This document shows positions 50,652-59,904 of a stretch of DNA of 64,000 bases, piece after piece (positions within the stretch are counted from its first letter, which is position 1; every line of letters starts with the position of its first letter). Source of the stretch: Gastranaerophilus sp944325835 (GTDB lineage Bacteria; Cyanobacteriota; Vampirovibrionia; Gastranaerophilales; Gastranaerophilaceae); assembly GCA_963931575.1 (NCBI GenBank), contig OZ007029.1, positions 1,116,001 through 1,180,000 on the forward strand, read 5' to 3'. The notes under the pieces are model-generated. The model ran no database searches and was not told where the DNA came from. It saw only the letters and a list, made by a program, of their open reading frames with translations. The position numbers were made by a program, and so were the translations under genes.

Positions 50652-51944
50652 TTATTTTTCAAATCTGGCATAGATTGCTGCGATATTTTTCAGGAAATCT
50701 TCTTTGTTGAAGATAGCTTCAATTTCGTCCTTATTCAAGCGTGAAGTAACGTCTTTATCGGCAAGAAGATTTGCTTTGAAATCGCCGTCATTTTCAAAAG
50801 CGTCAAGAGCGTTACGCTGAACTATTTTGTAGCTTTCTTCACGGGTAAGTCCTTTTTCTATAAGTTTCAACAGTGCTTTTTGTGAAAAGATTATACCGCC
50901 GAATTTTTCTGTATTTTTGAGCATATTTTTTTCGTGAACAACGAGATTGCGGACGATATTTTCAAAGCGGTTAAGCATAAAGTCCACTAAAATCAAGCTG
51001 TCAGGGAAGATTATACGTTCTGCCGAACTGTGTGAAATATCGCGTTCATGCCAGAGGTTAATATTTTCCATAGCGGCGAGAGAGTTTGAACGAACGACAC
51101 GTGCAAGCCCGCAAAGATTTTCAGAGAGAACCGGATTCTTCTTATGCGGCATTGCAGAGGAGCCTTTTTGCCCTTTAGCAAAACCTTCTTCAACTTCTAA
51201 GACTTCTGTGCGCTGAAGGTGGCGGATTTCGGTTGCGAATTGTTCAATAACACTTGCGATTAACGCCAGCGACTGCATAAAGTAAGCGTGGCGGTCGCGT
51301 GAAATAATTTGTGTAGAAATCCGCGCAGGTTTCAATCCTAGATTTTGGCAGGTGATCTCCTCAATAACAGGATCAATATTGGAATAAGTTCCTACAGGCC
51401 CTGAGATTTGACCGATTTTAATTTGGTCAAGAGCATGAATAAAGTTATCGCGCTGACGTTCAAGAATATCAATCCACGAACAAATTTTCGCACCAAACGT
51501 CATAACTTCCGCGTGAATTCCGTGAGAGCGGCCTATGCAGACAGTATTTTTGTGCTTATTTTTAAGTTCATAAAGTGCATTTAAAAGGTCTTCAAAATCT
51601 TTCAGAATAATTTCCGCGCTGTCGGAAATTTGCAGGGCAAAAGCCGTATCAATAACATCAGAGCTGGTCATTCCGACGTGCATATATTTTGCATAATCGC
51701 CCAGACTCTCATTCACGCAGGTAAGAAATGCGATTACATCATGCCGGACTTCGCGCTCGATTTCGTCAATTCGCGCAACGGAAAACGCCGCCCGTTTTTT
51801 AAGTTCTTCAATGTCACCAATCGGGAAATCGCCGTTCTGCGCATACGCATCGCACACCGCAAGTTCTACCTTGAGGTAGTACACAAATTTTGATTCAAGT
51901 TCCCAAATTTTCTTCATTTCTTCGCGCGAATATCTGTCAATCAT
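50652..51944 (-). CDS. purB: Adenylosuccinate lyase
   Basis: Splits SAICAR and adenylosuccinate in purine synthesis. Superfamily signature GSSAMPHKKNPVLSE near residue 262 with the catalytic Ser loop, and GMTSSDVIDTA near 91. 430 residues, the short bacterial form. GGAGG lies inside the end of coaE, and the start codon overlaps its stop, so it is the last gene of the thioesterase-rluB-coaE-purB operon. Confidence 0.95.
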   Translation of the reverse strand: MIDRYSREEMKKIWELESKFVYYLKVELAVCDAYAQNGDFPIGDIEELKKRAAFSVARIDEIEREVRHDVIAFLTCVNESLGDYAKYMHVGMTSSDVIDTAFALQISDSAEIILKDFEDLLNALYELKNKHKNTVCIGRSHGIHAEVMTFGAKICSWIDILERQRDNFIHALDQIKIGQISGPVGTYSNIDPVIEEITCQNLGLKPARISTQIISRDRHAYFMQSLALIASVIEQFATEIRHLQRTEVLEVEEGFAKGQKGSSAMPHKKNPVLSENLCGLARVVRSNSLAAMENINLWHERDISHSSAERIIFPDSLILVDFMLNRFENIVRNLVVHEKNMLKNTEKFGGIIFSQKALLKLIEKGLTREESYKIVQRNALDAFENDGDFKANLLADKDVTSRLNKDEIEAIFNKEDFLKNIAAIYARFEK

Positions 51945-52528
51945 TAGAGAGCCTCCAATATTTTATTACAAAAATCATTAACCTGATTTTGCAAATTTTC
52001 TAAAGTTCCGTTGTTGTGGAAAACGTAATCACTTTCTTCCAGTTTCATAAACTGCGACATCTGCGAATTTATACGCTTCATTGCTTCTTCTTTTGTCAAA
52101 CTGTTGCGCGCCATTAAACGCTCCAGACGGGTTTCGTCATCAGCAAAAACAAAAATAATTTTGTCAAATAAATCCTCCATTTTCGCTTCAAAAATGAGCG
52201 GAATAGCAACCAGAATAACTTTTTCTTCACTGTGCGCGGCAAAGTATTCCTCCAGCCGTTGACGGATTAAAGGATGCACAATATTTTCAAGTTTTTTGCG
52301 CTCAGGATAACTTGAAAAAACTACGGCACCGAGCTTTTGACGGTCAATTTTGCCGTTAGTGGAAATATCAACGCCTTCAAACGCCTTGATAATCTCATCA
52401 GAGCTGGAGTTTAAAATTTCATGCCCGATTTTATCGGTATCAATGACATCATAGCCTTTCGCTTTAAAAAAGCCCTCGACAGCACTTTTGCCCGAGGCAA
52501 TATTTCCTGCTATCGCAATTTTAATCAT
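51944..52528 (-). CDS. coaE: Dephospho-CoA kinase
   Basis: Last step of CoA synthesis. P-loop GNIASGKSAVEGFF, DTDKIGHEIL, and the lid region MARNSLTKEEAMKRI. 194 residues from the ATG before IKIAIAGN. It overlaps rluB upstream by eight bases and purB downstream. Confidence 0.93.
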   Translation of the reverse strand: MIKIAIAGNIASGKSAVEGFFKAKGYDVIDTDKIGHEILNSSSDEIIKAFEGVDISTNGKIDRQKLGAVVFSSYPERKKLENIVHPLIRQRLEEYFAAHSEEKVILVAIPLIFEAKMEDLFDKIIFVFADDETRLERLMARNSLTKEEAMKRINSQMSQFMKLEESDYVFHNNGTLENLQNQVNDFCNKILEAL

Positions 52529-53255
52529 CCTGCGCAATCCTGTTTAAAAAATTCTTTAACTCTTTTACCGCCTGCGGTTTAATCGGCTTAAACTCACCGC
52601 GTTTTAAGCCCTCAAGGGAAACTGTCGCGTGCTGAATCCGTTTTAGGGATTTGACCTCGTAGCCGAAATGCTCAAACATCTTGCGGATTTGCCTGTTCAG
52701 CCCCTGAAAAAGGGTTATCTTCATTGTGGTAACGTTGTTGTCCATTTCAAGAACGGTGATGTCAGCGTATGCAATTTTCCCTTTTTCGATTTCGATACCG
52801 AGCGCCATTTGCTCAAGTTCGTGCTTATGGACCCGCCCGTTGACCGACACGAGATAAACTTTCGGCACCTTAACCGACGGGTGCGTGAGCTGGTTTATAA
52901 GCTCTCCGTCATTTGTAAGAATTATAAGTCCTGTGGAATCCTTATCCAAGCGTCCGACGGGTTTAAGATGATAAAGATTTTCCGGCAGCAAATCATAAAT
53001 TGTTTTGCGTCCTTTTTCGTCATCCGCCGTTGTGATGTAGCCTGCGGGTTTAAAGAATTTGTAGTATTCGTGTTTGACCGGCCGAACCATTTTCTTATCA
53101 ACAAAAACTTTGTCTTTTTCCTGAACAAGGTATCCGAGTTCCTTTACGGTTTTGCCGTTAACCTGTACAACGCCGCTTTCGATTAGCTCATCCGCTTTAC
53201 GGCGTGAACACAGACCCGAGGAAGCAATGTATTTATTCAGCCTTACTCCTGACAT
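52521..53255 (-). CDS. rluB: Pseudouridine synthase, RsuA/RluB family
   Basis: rRNA pseudouridylation. S4 domain (RLNKYIASSGLCSRRKADEL) and catalytic domain with GRLDKDSTGLIILTNDG (Asp nucleophile) and LFQGLNRQIRKMFEHFG. 244 residues. Could act on 23S (RluB) or 16S (RsuA) rRNA; RluB is the default guess. Overlaps the thioesterase gene by 13 bases. Confidence 0.88.
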   Translation of the reverse strand: MSGVRLNKYIASSGLCSRRKADELIESGVVQVNGKTVKELGYLVQEKDKVFVDKKMVRPVKHEYYKFFKPAGYITTADDEKGRKTIYDLLPENLYHLKPVGRLDKDSTGLIILTNDGELINQLTHPSVKVPKVYLVSVNGRVHKHELEQMALGIEIEKGKIAYADITVLEMDNNVTTMKITLFQGLNRQIRKMFEHFGYEVKSLKRIQHATVSLEGLKRGEFKPIKPQAVKELKNFLNRIAQDD

Positions 53256-53662
53256 ACAAGTTCTCCTTCAAAGACTTTAGCCAGCATTTCAGGCATTTTG
53301 CGGTATAACTTTCCGCCATCTGCCGTAATTGCCACGACCTCAACTTCTGCCGTAATATACGGTTTTTCAGAGCCGTTCACATAAATTTCCTGACTAAAAG
53401 TAACGGTCGTGCCGTTAAACGCAGAAATCCATGTATGAATTGACAATTCATCATCTAAACGCGCAGAGCGTTTGTATCGGATATTGAGGTTTGTCACGGG
53501 AAGAACAACATTTTGCGCCTCCAGTTCCTGCAATTTATGCCCGTTGGCTTCGCACCAGTAAACCCTGCCCATTTCCAGCCAGCGGAGATACGACCCGTGC
53601 CACACAACGCCGTACGCGTCTGTGTCTGCATAAAAAACTTTTTGTTCAAATATATGTTTCAT
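53243..53662 (-). CDS. 4-hydroxybenzoyl-CoA-type thioesterase (YbgC-like)
   Basis: Hot-dog fold acyl-CoA thioesterase. The motif VFYADTDAYGVVWHGSYLRW carries the catalytic Asp (YbgC pattern DTDxxGVVxHxxY). 139 residues. TAGGAT lies six bases ahead of the ATG, a weak leaderless pattern. First gene of the operon with rluB, coaE and purB. Confidence 0.87.
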   Translation of the reverse strand: MKHIFEQKVFYADTDAYGVVWHGSYLRWLEMGRVYWCEANGHKLQELEAQNVVLPVTNLNIRYKRSARLDDELSIHTWISAFNGTTVTFSQEIYVNGSEKPYITAEVEVVAITADGGKLYRKMPEMLAKVFEGELVCQE

Positions 53663-53680
53663 AAACCTATCCTACCATAA

Positions 53681-54772
53681 CTAAACTATTTCTTCCACCC
53701 CGGGCATCTGAATTTCTTTAGAAGATTTTACGCCCAGTTTTTCCAGCTTTTCAATTTGCCCTATCATATTTCCGCGGCCGTCAAGTTTTGTAATTGCAGC
53801 ATTTAAACCGTCGCGTGTCTTTTTCAAATCCCCGAGCAGCGCAGCGAATTTATCCAGCATTGTTGTACAAACTTTCACGATTTCCTGAGCGTTTTTATTT
53901 TGCCTGTCGAGCACCATAACTGAATTCACAATCTTTAACGCAGCCAGCAGGGTTGAAGGCGAAACCGGCATAATTCTGTTTTTCCACGCGTAATCCCAGA
54001 GTTCACAATCGTCACAGAAAATCAGAGAGTAACAGCTTTCAATCGGGATAAACATCATTATATACTGAAATGAAGTATCATCCGCGTATTCACGCTTACC
54101 AAGCCCGTTTATATGATTTTTCAGGGAATGTTTAAACTCGCGCAGATAAAGCGCACGCTCCTCATCAGACTGCGCATTCAAATAATTATCCCAGGAGGCA
54201 AAAGAGGTTTTCGCATCAATAAAAACTTTTTTATTCTCAGGCAAATATACAACCGCGTCAGGTCTGCCTTCCGTAACAACGGTTTGAAGATCATATTCCT
54301 CACCTTTTCTGAGTCCCGAGGTTTCAAAAACTCTTTCAAGTACCAGCTCGCCCCAGCGCCCGCTTGTTCTGTTGTCAGCTTTCATAACCTTAACAAGCGA
54401 TGCCGCATCCTGAGAAATTTGATTACCAGCTTTTATAAAGTTCTGGATATTATTATCAAAAGTAACTAATTTATCACGTTCAAGCCGCGCGTTTTCACTA
54501 TTATGCTTTTCAAAATCCTCAATTCGCTCCTTAAACTGTTTCAAAAATCTGTCAAGGCACTCGCTGTTTTTTGAGGTAATCGAATCGGATGAACTGTTAA
54601 AAATTTTCAGTGCGGTATTTTCAAACTCGGTCTGCATACGCTTATAAAGTTCTTCTTCACGTTTTTGTAATTCTTCTTCCGCACGATTTGCACGTTTTGC
54701 AACAATCATTTGGAGTATTAGAGCAAGTACTGCTCCTACTACAAAACCGATTAGAAAAATTACAATATTCAT
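53681..54772 (-). CDS. rmuC: DNA recombination protein RmuC family
   Basis: Predicted nuclease-like protein that limits inversions at short inverted repeats in E. coli. N-terminal membrane anchor (MNIVIFLIGFVVGAVLALIL), a coiled coil to about residue 130, then the RmuC core with GRWGELVLERVFETSG, PDAVVYLPENKKVFIDAKTS and QYIMMFIPIESCY. 363 residues. AAGGAG precedes the ATG. The upstream region shared with the response regulator holds three 12-bp repeats. Confidence 0.9.
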   Translation of the reverse strand: MNIVIFLIGFVVGAVLALILQMIVAKRANRAEEELQKREEELYKRMQTEFENTALKIFNSSSDSITSKNSECLDRFLKQFKERIEDFEKHNSENARLERDKLVTFDNNIQNFIKAGNQISQDAASLVKVMKADNRTSGRWGELVLERVFETSGLRKGEEYDLQTVVTEGRPDAVVYLPENKKVFIDAKTSFASWDNYLNAQSDEERALYLREFKHSLKNHINGLGKREYADDTSFQYIMMFIPIESCYSLIFCDDCELWDYAWKNRIMPVSPSTLLAALKIVNSVMVLDRQNKNAQEIVKVCTTMLDKFAALLGDLKKTRDGLNAAITKLDGRGNMIGQIEKLEKLGVKSSKEIQMPGVEEIV

Positions 54773-54823
54773 ACTAAACTCCTTAGCCGATTATCCACTA
54801 TGAGAATTATATCACAAAAGTAC

Positions 54824-54859
54824 TAGAGCATGGTCTAAAGCATGGTGTAGAGCATGATT
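54824..54859. repeat. Three 12-bp direct repeats (TAGAGCATGGTC-type)
   Basis: TAGAGCATGGTC, TAAAGCATGGTG and TAGAGCATGATT in direct contact. One unit per helical turn, 52 bases from the rmuC start and 142 bases from the response regulator start. Probable protein-binding array. Confidence 0.6.
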
Positions 54860-55000
54860 GAGGGGTTTTCTCAATCTTTGGATTTAGATTTCCATATCAA
54901 ACTAAAAAATAGTTAATATCGACCAGTCCATGGATGTAAATACCATACAAAAACAGTAGTATTAAAAATGTAGAGGGAAGAACAAAAGGGGAACAAAATA

Positions 55001-55699
55001 ATGAGAGAGTTTAAAAGAAACGCAAAAGTTTTGTTGATTGATGACAACGCCAACCACTTAAGAGGTGTAAAAGAGTTAATTGAAATCGAAGGGACTTTTG
55101 ACGTTATAGCGACCACAACAAGTGCAAACGTCGGAATTACAATGGTAAAGAAATACAGACCGGATGTAATTTTAATGGATATCAATATGCCGGAAAAAGA
55201 CGGCTTGCAAGCTATTCAGGAAATCGACAAGCTTGGCTTGGGCGTTAAAATCATCTCACTCAGCGGATATGATGATTCTGATTTAATCTTCAGAGCTATG
55301 AAACTCGGCGCTAAAGGTTACATTTTAAAAACAATGGCTTCAACACAGCTAATCAGAGCAATCGAAGAAGTTTTAGCAGGAAAAATTTTCTTACCTTCAA
55401 CTTTATCAGCAAGATTCTTTGAATATTTCCAAAAATCACACAAAATGGAAGCAAGCCAGGCTTACGGAGAAAATCTTCTGTCCAATCTTACAAACAGAGA
55501 AGAAGAAGTGCTTGAATTGTTGACAGAAGGCGAAAACTACAAAAGTGTAGCTCAAAAATTATTCATCTCCGAAACAACCGTAAAAACACATGTTAACAGC
55601 ATTTTTCAGAAATTACAGGTTAACGACAGAACACAAGCTGTTCTTTACGCGTTAAAAAACGGTTTCGGCAATAAGAAAAGAGTAAAAATCTCTGCATAA
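55001..55699 (+). CDS. NarL/FixJ-family response regulator
   Basis: Receiver domain (VLLIDDNANHLRG with acidic pair, phospho-Asp in VILMDINMPEKDG, Lys in GYILKTMAS) and LuxR-type HTH (LTNREEEVLELLTEG...SVAQKLFISETTVKTHVNSIFQ). 232 residues. A good Shine-Dalgarno (AAAGGGG) precedes the ATG. A strong hairpin with four T lies between it and the kinase gene 58 bases on, so the kinase is probably made in lower amounts. Targets unknown. Confidence 0.92.
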   Translation: MREFKRNAKVLLIDDNANHLRGVKELIEIEGTFDVIATTTSANVGITMVKKYRPDVILMDINMPEKDGLQAIQEIDKLGLGVKIISLSGYDDSDLIFRAMKLGAKGYILKTMASTQLIRAIEEVLAGKIFLPSTLSARFFEYFQKSHKMEASQAYGENLLSNLTNREEEVLELLTEGENYKSVAQKLFISETTVKTHVNSIFQKLQVNDRTQAVLYALKNGFGNKKRVKISA

Positions 55700-55714
55700 G
55701 TAGTAAATTTTGCA

Positions 55715-55745
55715 GGGGGCGGCAGCAGGGCTGCCGCCCCCTTTT
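55715..55745 (+). terminator. Intercistronic hairpin between regulator and kinase
   Basis: GGGGGCGGCAG/CTGCCGCCCCC stem with a five-base loop, then TTTT. The kinase ATG is 13 bases past it. Confidence 0.75.
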
Positions 55746-55757
55746 GGTAAATAGGCA

Positions 55758-56363
55758 ATGGAAGATTTAAGAGCTAAAAGTGTTTTTCACGAAATAAAGA
55801 ATCAGATTTCGGTCTGTGATTTGTATACGGAAGTTATCCGCCGCACACTTGAGAAAAAAGGGATAGAAGACGCAACGATTACGCGTGCGATAAAAAACAT
55901 TCACAATTCGCTTTCACTGATTGCGGATTGCGCGAACTCACTGCGTGAAGTTCGCCTGCAGGAATTACGCCTTGCAAATTTAATTGACGACGCAATTGAA
56001 ATTTGCAAGGCGTATAAAGAAGTATCCTTTGCAAACGAAATTTCCTCAGACACTGCAATAAACGCCGACAAAAATAAATTTACCTCGGCAGTTGTAAACA
56101 TAATTAAAAACGCAATAGAAGCCGGCGCAAGCAAGGTGAAAATTTACACCCGAGGCGACGATATTCTAATAGAAAACAACGGCGAACCTATTTCGCCCGA
56201 AATTCGCGAAAATATTTTTACGGAAGGTTTCACCACAAAATCAAACGGTTCGGGCCTCGGGCTGATACTCACGCAAAATATGCTTGAGGAACAGGGGTTT
56301 GTATTAGGGCTTGAAAAATCCGATAAAAATTTAACAATTTTTAATATTCACCAAAAACAATAG
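55758..56363 (+). CDS. Minimal soluble histidine kinase
   Basis: 201 residues that are only the catalytic core. An H-box-like FHEIKNQISV near residue 11, N-box NIIKNAIEAG near 115, G1-like ILIENNGEPISPE and G2 NGSGLGLILTQN. There is no membrane segment, PAS, GAF or HAMP region, so the signal must come from a partner protein or a small ligand. It follows the NarL-type regulator as its likely partner. It could also be an anti-sigma-like ATPase, but the His-containing box argues for a kinase. Confidence 0.8.
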   Translation: MEDLRAKSVFHEIKNQISVCDLYTEVIRRTLEKKGIEDATITRAIKNIHNSLSLIADCANSLREVRLQELRLANLIDDAIEICKAYKEVSFANEISSDTAINADKNKFTSAVVNIIKNAIEAGASKVKIYTRGDDILIENNGEPISPEIRENIFTEGFTTKSNGSGLGLILTQNMLEEQGFVLGLEKSDKNLTIFNIHQKQ

Positions 56364-56446
56364 CAAAAAATCCAGCCGTTCCATCTTTATAAAATTATAG
56401 GGGAATGTGCCATGCGCACTTTCAAGGAAAAGGAACGTTAAAGTCA

Positions 56447-59400
56447 ATGGATTTTTTCAGCTCACTAAACGAAGTAAGGAAAAATAGCAGCCAACTTGAC
56501 CGCTGGGAACAACAGCAGCGGGACAAAGATGCGCAAAGAAAGGCGTATCAGGCGAAACACGCTCCGACTCCCAATGAGATAGAAAGGGCACAGGAATTAG
56601 GCGAAACCCTTATTAACGTAATTGATACAATGGACGACCATTCCGAAAGCGTTGCGGAAAACGTCGAAACCATTGCCGAGCCGATTTCAACACTTTCACT
56701 TATTGCAAGCGGCGGTATTACGGCCTATCTTGCGTATAACCTTGGCATCAAGCCTGCCAACAAAAAATTAAAAGAAATGAAAGAGGCTTTTGACAAAGAT
56801 CAGAAAAATATTGATTTCACCGAAAAGCTTAACAAGGCTAACACTTCCATTAAATTAAGCAATGGTGAAATCCTTGACAATATGCACTTCGATACTGATG
56901 AACTGCGTGGAAGCAAAAGGCATCTTGAAAAAATTACAGACTCAACGTTAAGAAACGAAGCATTAGAAATAAATAAAACCTGGAAAAAATCTATAAGCGG
57001 CATAAAACTTAAAAACAAACTGGCAATAATTTCGGTTCCTGTAGCCGCAATTGCCGGCTGGATTATGGGCAACATTTACGAAACAAAATTACAGGTCGAC
57101 AGCTCCCGCATCGCACGTTTTCAGGCGCGCAGAGAACTCAAAGACCCGAAAGCATTCGTTAATTACACCCCCGAACAAATCGCTCAGGCAAAAGCCGAAC
57201 TTGAAAAACATCCGGAAAGAATTAAAAAAGGACAAAAAACAAAGCTTAAAAAAGGATTATTCACAAGCTTGCGCGAATTAATCCGCGACCGCGACAACTA
57301 TAAACAAACCAGAAAACTTCGCGAAAAACAACAAAGTATGGTCACACGCCCGCTTACAGAGGCTGAAATTCTTCAAGCGAAAAAAGATCAGGAAGTTATC
57401 CAGCGAGTTGTCAAAAAAATCAATAACGAAGCAGAAAAGAATTCCGAGAAAATGGAAACCGCAGCAGACGTAATAATGGGAACCTTCCCGATAGTCGGCG
57501 GCGCAATCGGGTTCCTGGCAACCCTTGGCCTGGAAAAAACAGGCCTGATTAAAAAATGGGTCGGCAAATACGTTGAAAAACACGGAACACAAGAAGCAAA
57601 AGAGGCCTTCAAAGAGCTTGCAAAACTCAAACGTACTGACCCGAAATACGACTCTGCGTGGAAAGAATTTTACGGCGAATTTTCAGGCTTCCCGCAAACG
57701 AAAAAACAATGGAAAAAGCACTGGGAAAATGACAGACTTAAAAACGAAGTAGAAAACCTGAGCAAAGGTGACAAACAGGCAAAAATCATCAAAAAGATGA
57801 AAGACCTTTTCGCCGGTGCCATGGTTCATAAAACCCGCGGCCGTTGGTTCATCGGGCTTGCCTCCGGTCTTGTTGCCGCATTCCCGAGTGCTATAATCGC
57901 ACTTAAGCTCCAAAAAGACGCCTCCCGCGCAGGACGTTTCACCGCAAAACGCGAACTTGAAAAAGATCCGGTCAACTTCATCGGATACTCCGACACCGAA
58001 CTCAACGAAGTCAAAGACGTTAAAAATACCGATAAAGAAGAATCAAAATTCAAAGAATACGCTCTCTTTATCCCGAGAGTTATATGCGATTGGTGGAAAT
58101 ACAACAACTATAGAAACAATGAATTAAAAGAAAAACAAGCACTCAACGCCGAATTGAAAAAGCTTGATGTAACAGACGAACAGCTTCGCGATGCTAAAAA
58201 CCTGCAGGCAAAAGTATTCACGACATTTGAAAAAGTCGACGACAAGTCACAAGCCTACTCGGAAGCTACAGAAGCCGCAATCCAAACCGCGCAGCCGTTC
58301 GTAATCGCAGGCGGCTATCTGGCTGCAATTTCACCGCTGATTTACTTTGGTATCCAGGCAGGACGCGGCAAATACACTCCTGCCAAAATTACCGAAAAAG
58401 TAACCAACGTTATCGCAAAATTCTCAAATATCTTAAATACCAAACTCTTCAAAGGATATCTGAAAGGCGTTGACAAACACGTTGCCAAAGTCGTAGCCGA
58501 TACCGACACAACCAGCGTCAAATACGGCGAAATCTTCAAAGGTATAGATATTCTCAAAACACCTCTGGGTGAAATGATTCCAAAAGCAATAACAAACACC
58601 AGAAACCACCTCTCAACAACATTCAGGAATATGGACAGTAAGACTCAAGAAAGCGCTATCTGGTCGTTAAGCTATAAACTTACAAAATCAAAATCAGCTC
58701 TTAATAAACTTCCAAAAGAAACAAGAGAATTGATACAAAAACAACACGATTTCATAAAAGATTTACTCCGGAATTTCAGGTGGCTAGAAAATGCCGAAAC
58801 CAGAGCCGACATCTTTGATATAATCACGTTTAACAAGGACAGCGTTGCACAGATGACACCGGAACGCTTTAACACTGCACGCGCCGAACTGATTAAACTA
58901 ATCGGCAGCGACAAAAATATTGATACCTTCAGCGAATTGCTGGGCGAAATGCAAACCTCAATTCTCGGTAAAGTTCTGGACAACGACCTTATTGAAGCCG
59001 GTCTGAAATCAGATGCGCAAGATATTGCATCTAAGCTGCCAGATAAAACAAAAATAAAAAGAATGATTAAAGTATTACTTTACCGTCTGAATAAAGGCGT
59101 CACGAAAGAAAACTATGTTGAGGCTGCCGGCAAACTTGATATGACAGACATTATCAACGCAAAAACAATTCCGCTCAAGCTGGAAGATGTTCCGGGCATT
59201 ATAAAAGACATCTCCAAAGCCGCTCAAGGTGCAGCCGCCGCCGCAAAACTTGCAGGCAGAGCCGCAGGAACAGAAGCCGGCAGCTTAGCAGGGGCGCTCT
59301 CAAAAGTTGATATGCTTACCAGCCCTAAAGCCGCTCTGAACGGATTAGCTGATATGATTAACAACATGGATGAAAAAGCTTATCAGGAAATTTTAAGCAG

Positions 59401-59866
59401 CACACCATTCCGCGGCTGGGAAAAAGAAAGCGTCGTTAAAATTATCCACAACATCTCCAAAGTTTGGGATAATATTCCGAAAGAACATTTTAAAGGAATT
59501 ATGGGCTCAATCGTAAAACAATTCAACGAAAACCCTGACAAAACTATAGAAGCCCTCAAATCCGGCGCAATTATGAAGATGTTTGCGACACCGCAGCTCA
59601 AAAAGGCACTTGCAGCAGCCGGCATAACCTGGACAGTATTCACAGCCGTAATGACTTACATAGTAAGTTCATGGCTTGCAGAACTTCAACTGCGCGCTGG
59701 CAGATTAGGTGTTAAAAAGGCAATGGATGATCTTGAAGATTACAGATACTACGCGAATGTAATCCCTGAACCGCAGGCAGTTGAAGAAACCCAAAATATA
59801 GCACCGGAAACAACCGTCACTCCGACATCGGAAAATTCCAACCTGCTGGCAAAGTTTAAGAAATAA
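56447..59866 (+). CDS. Large membrane protein made of three repeated helix/TM modules
   Basis: Not recognised; 1,139 residues from the chosen ATG (a start 14 codons upstream is possible). It holds three diverged copies of a helical element ending in a hydrophobic stretch (about 43-98, 304-363, 576-636): A-x3-L...VETxAxPI-like, then GGAIGFLATLG or GGYLAAISPLIYFG. It also holds three copies of a hydrophobic stretch followed by a basic helix (about 188-231, 465-508, 1051-1101): LQVDSSRIARFQARREL, LQKDASRAGRFTAKREL, LQLRAGRLGVKKAM. So it should cross the membrane about six times with long charged loops. The tail is Pro/Thr/Glu-rich. Alone in its transcription unit; the function is unknown. Confidence 0.8.
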   Translation: MDFFSSLNEVRKNSSQLDRWEQQQRDKDAQRKAYQAKHAPTPNEIERAQELGETLINVIDTMDDHSESVAENVETIAEPISTLSLIASGGITAYLAYNLGIKPANKKLKEMKEAFDKDQKNIDFTEKLNKANTSIKLSNGEILDNMHFDTDELRGSKRHLEKITDSTLRNEALEINKTWKKSISGIKLKNKLAIISVPVAAIAGWIMGNIYETKLQVDSSRIARFQARRELKDPKAFVNYTPEQIAQAKAELEKHPERIKKGQKTKLKKGLFTSLRELIRDRDNYKQTRKLREKQQSMVTRPLTEAEILQAKKDQEVIQRVVKKINNEAEKNSEKMETAADVIMGTFPIVGGAIGFLATLGLEKTGLIKKWVGKYVEKHGTQEAKEAFKELAKLKRTDPKYDSAWKEFYGEFSGFPQTKKQWKKHWENDRLKNEVENLSKGDKQAKIIKKMKDLFAGAMVHKTRGRWFIGLASGLVAAFPSAIIALKLQKDASRAGRFTAKRELEKDPVNFIGYSDTELNEVKDVKNTDKEESKFKEYALFIPRVICDWWKYNNYRNNELKEKQALNAELKKLDVTDEQLRDAKNLQAKVFTTFEKVDDKSQAYSEATEAAIQTAQPFVIAGGYLAAISPLIYFGIQAGRGKYTPAKITEKVTNVIAKFSNILNTKLFKGYLKGVDKHVAKVVADTDTTSVKYGEIFKGIDILKTPLGEMIPKAITNTRNHLSTTFRNMDSKTQESAIWSLSYKLTKSKSALNKLPKETRELIQKQHDFIKDLLRNFRWLENAETRADIFDIITFNKDSVAQMTPERFNTARAELIKLIGSDKNIDTFSELLGEMQTSILGKVLDNDLIEAGLKSDAQDIASKLPDKTKIKRMIKVLLYRLNKGVTKENYVEAAGKLDMTDIINAKTIPLKLEDVPGIIKDISKAAQGAAAAAKLAGRAAGTEAGSLAGALSKVDMLTSPKAALNGLADMINNMDEKAYQEILSSTPFRGWEKESVVKIIHNISKVWDNIPKEHFKGIMGSIVKQFNENPDKTIEALKSGAIMKMFATPQLKKALAAAGITWTVFTAVMTYIVSSWLAELQLRAGRLGVKKAMDDLEDYRYYANVIPEPQAVEETQNIAPETTVTPTSENSNLLAKFKK

Positions 59867-59869
59867 GAC

Positions 59870-59898
59870 TTGACAAAACCCGTAAAATCAGCAATAAT
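59870..59898 (+). promoter_or_regulatory. Promoter of candidate sRNA
   Basis: TTGACA, a 17-base spacer and AATAAT, three bases after the stop codon of the large membrane protein gene. The predicted start is near 59905. There is no coding frame behind it on the plus strand. Confidence 0.65.
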
Positions 59899-59904
59899 GT
59901 AAAT

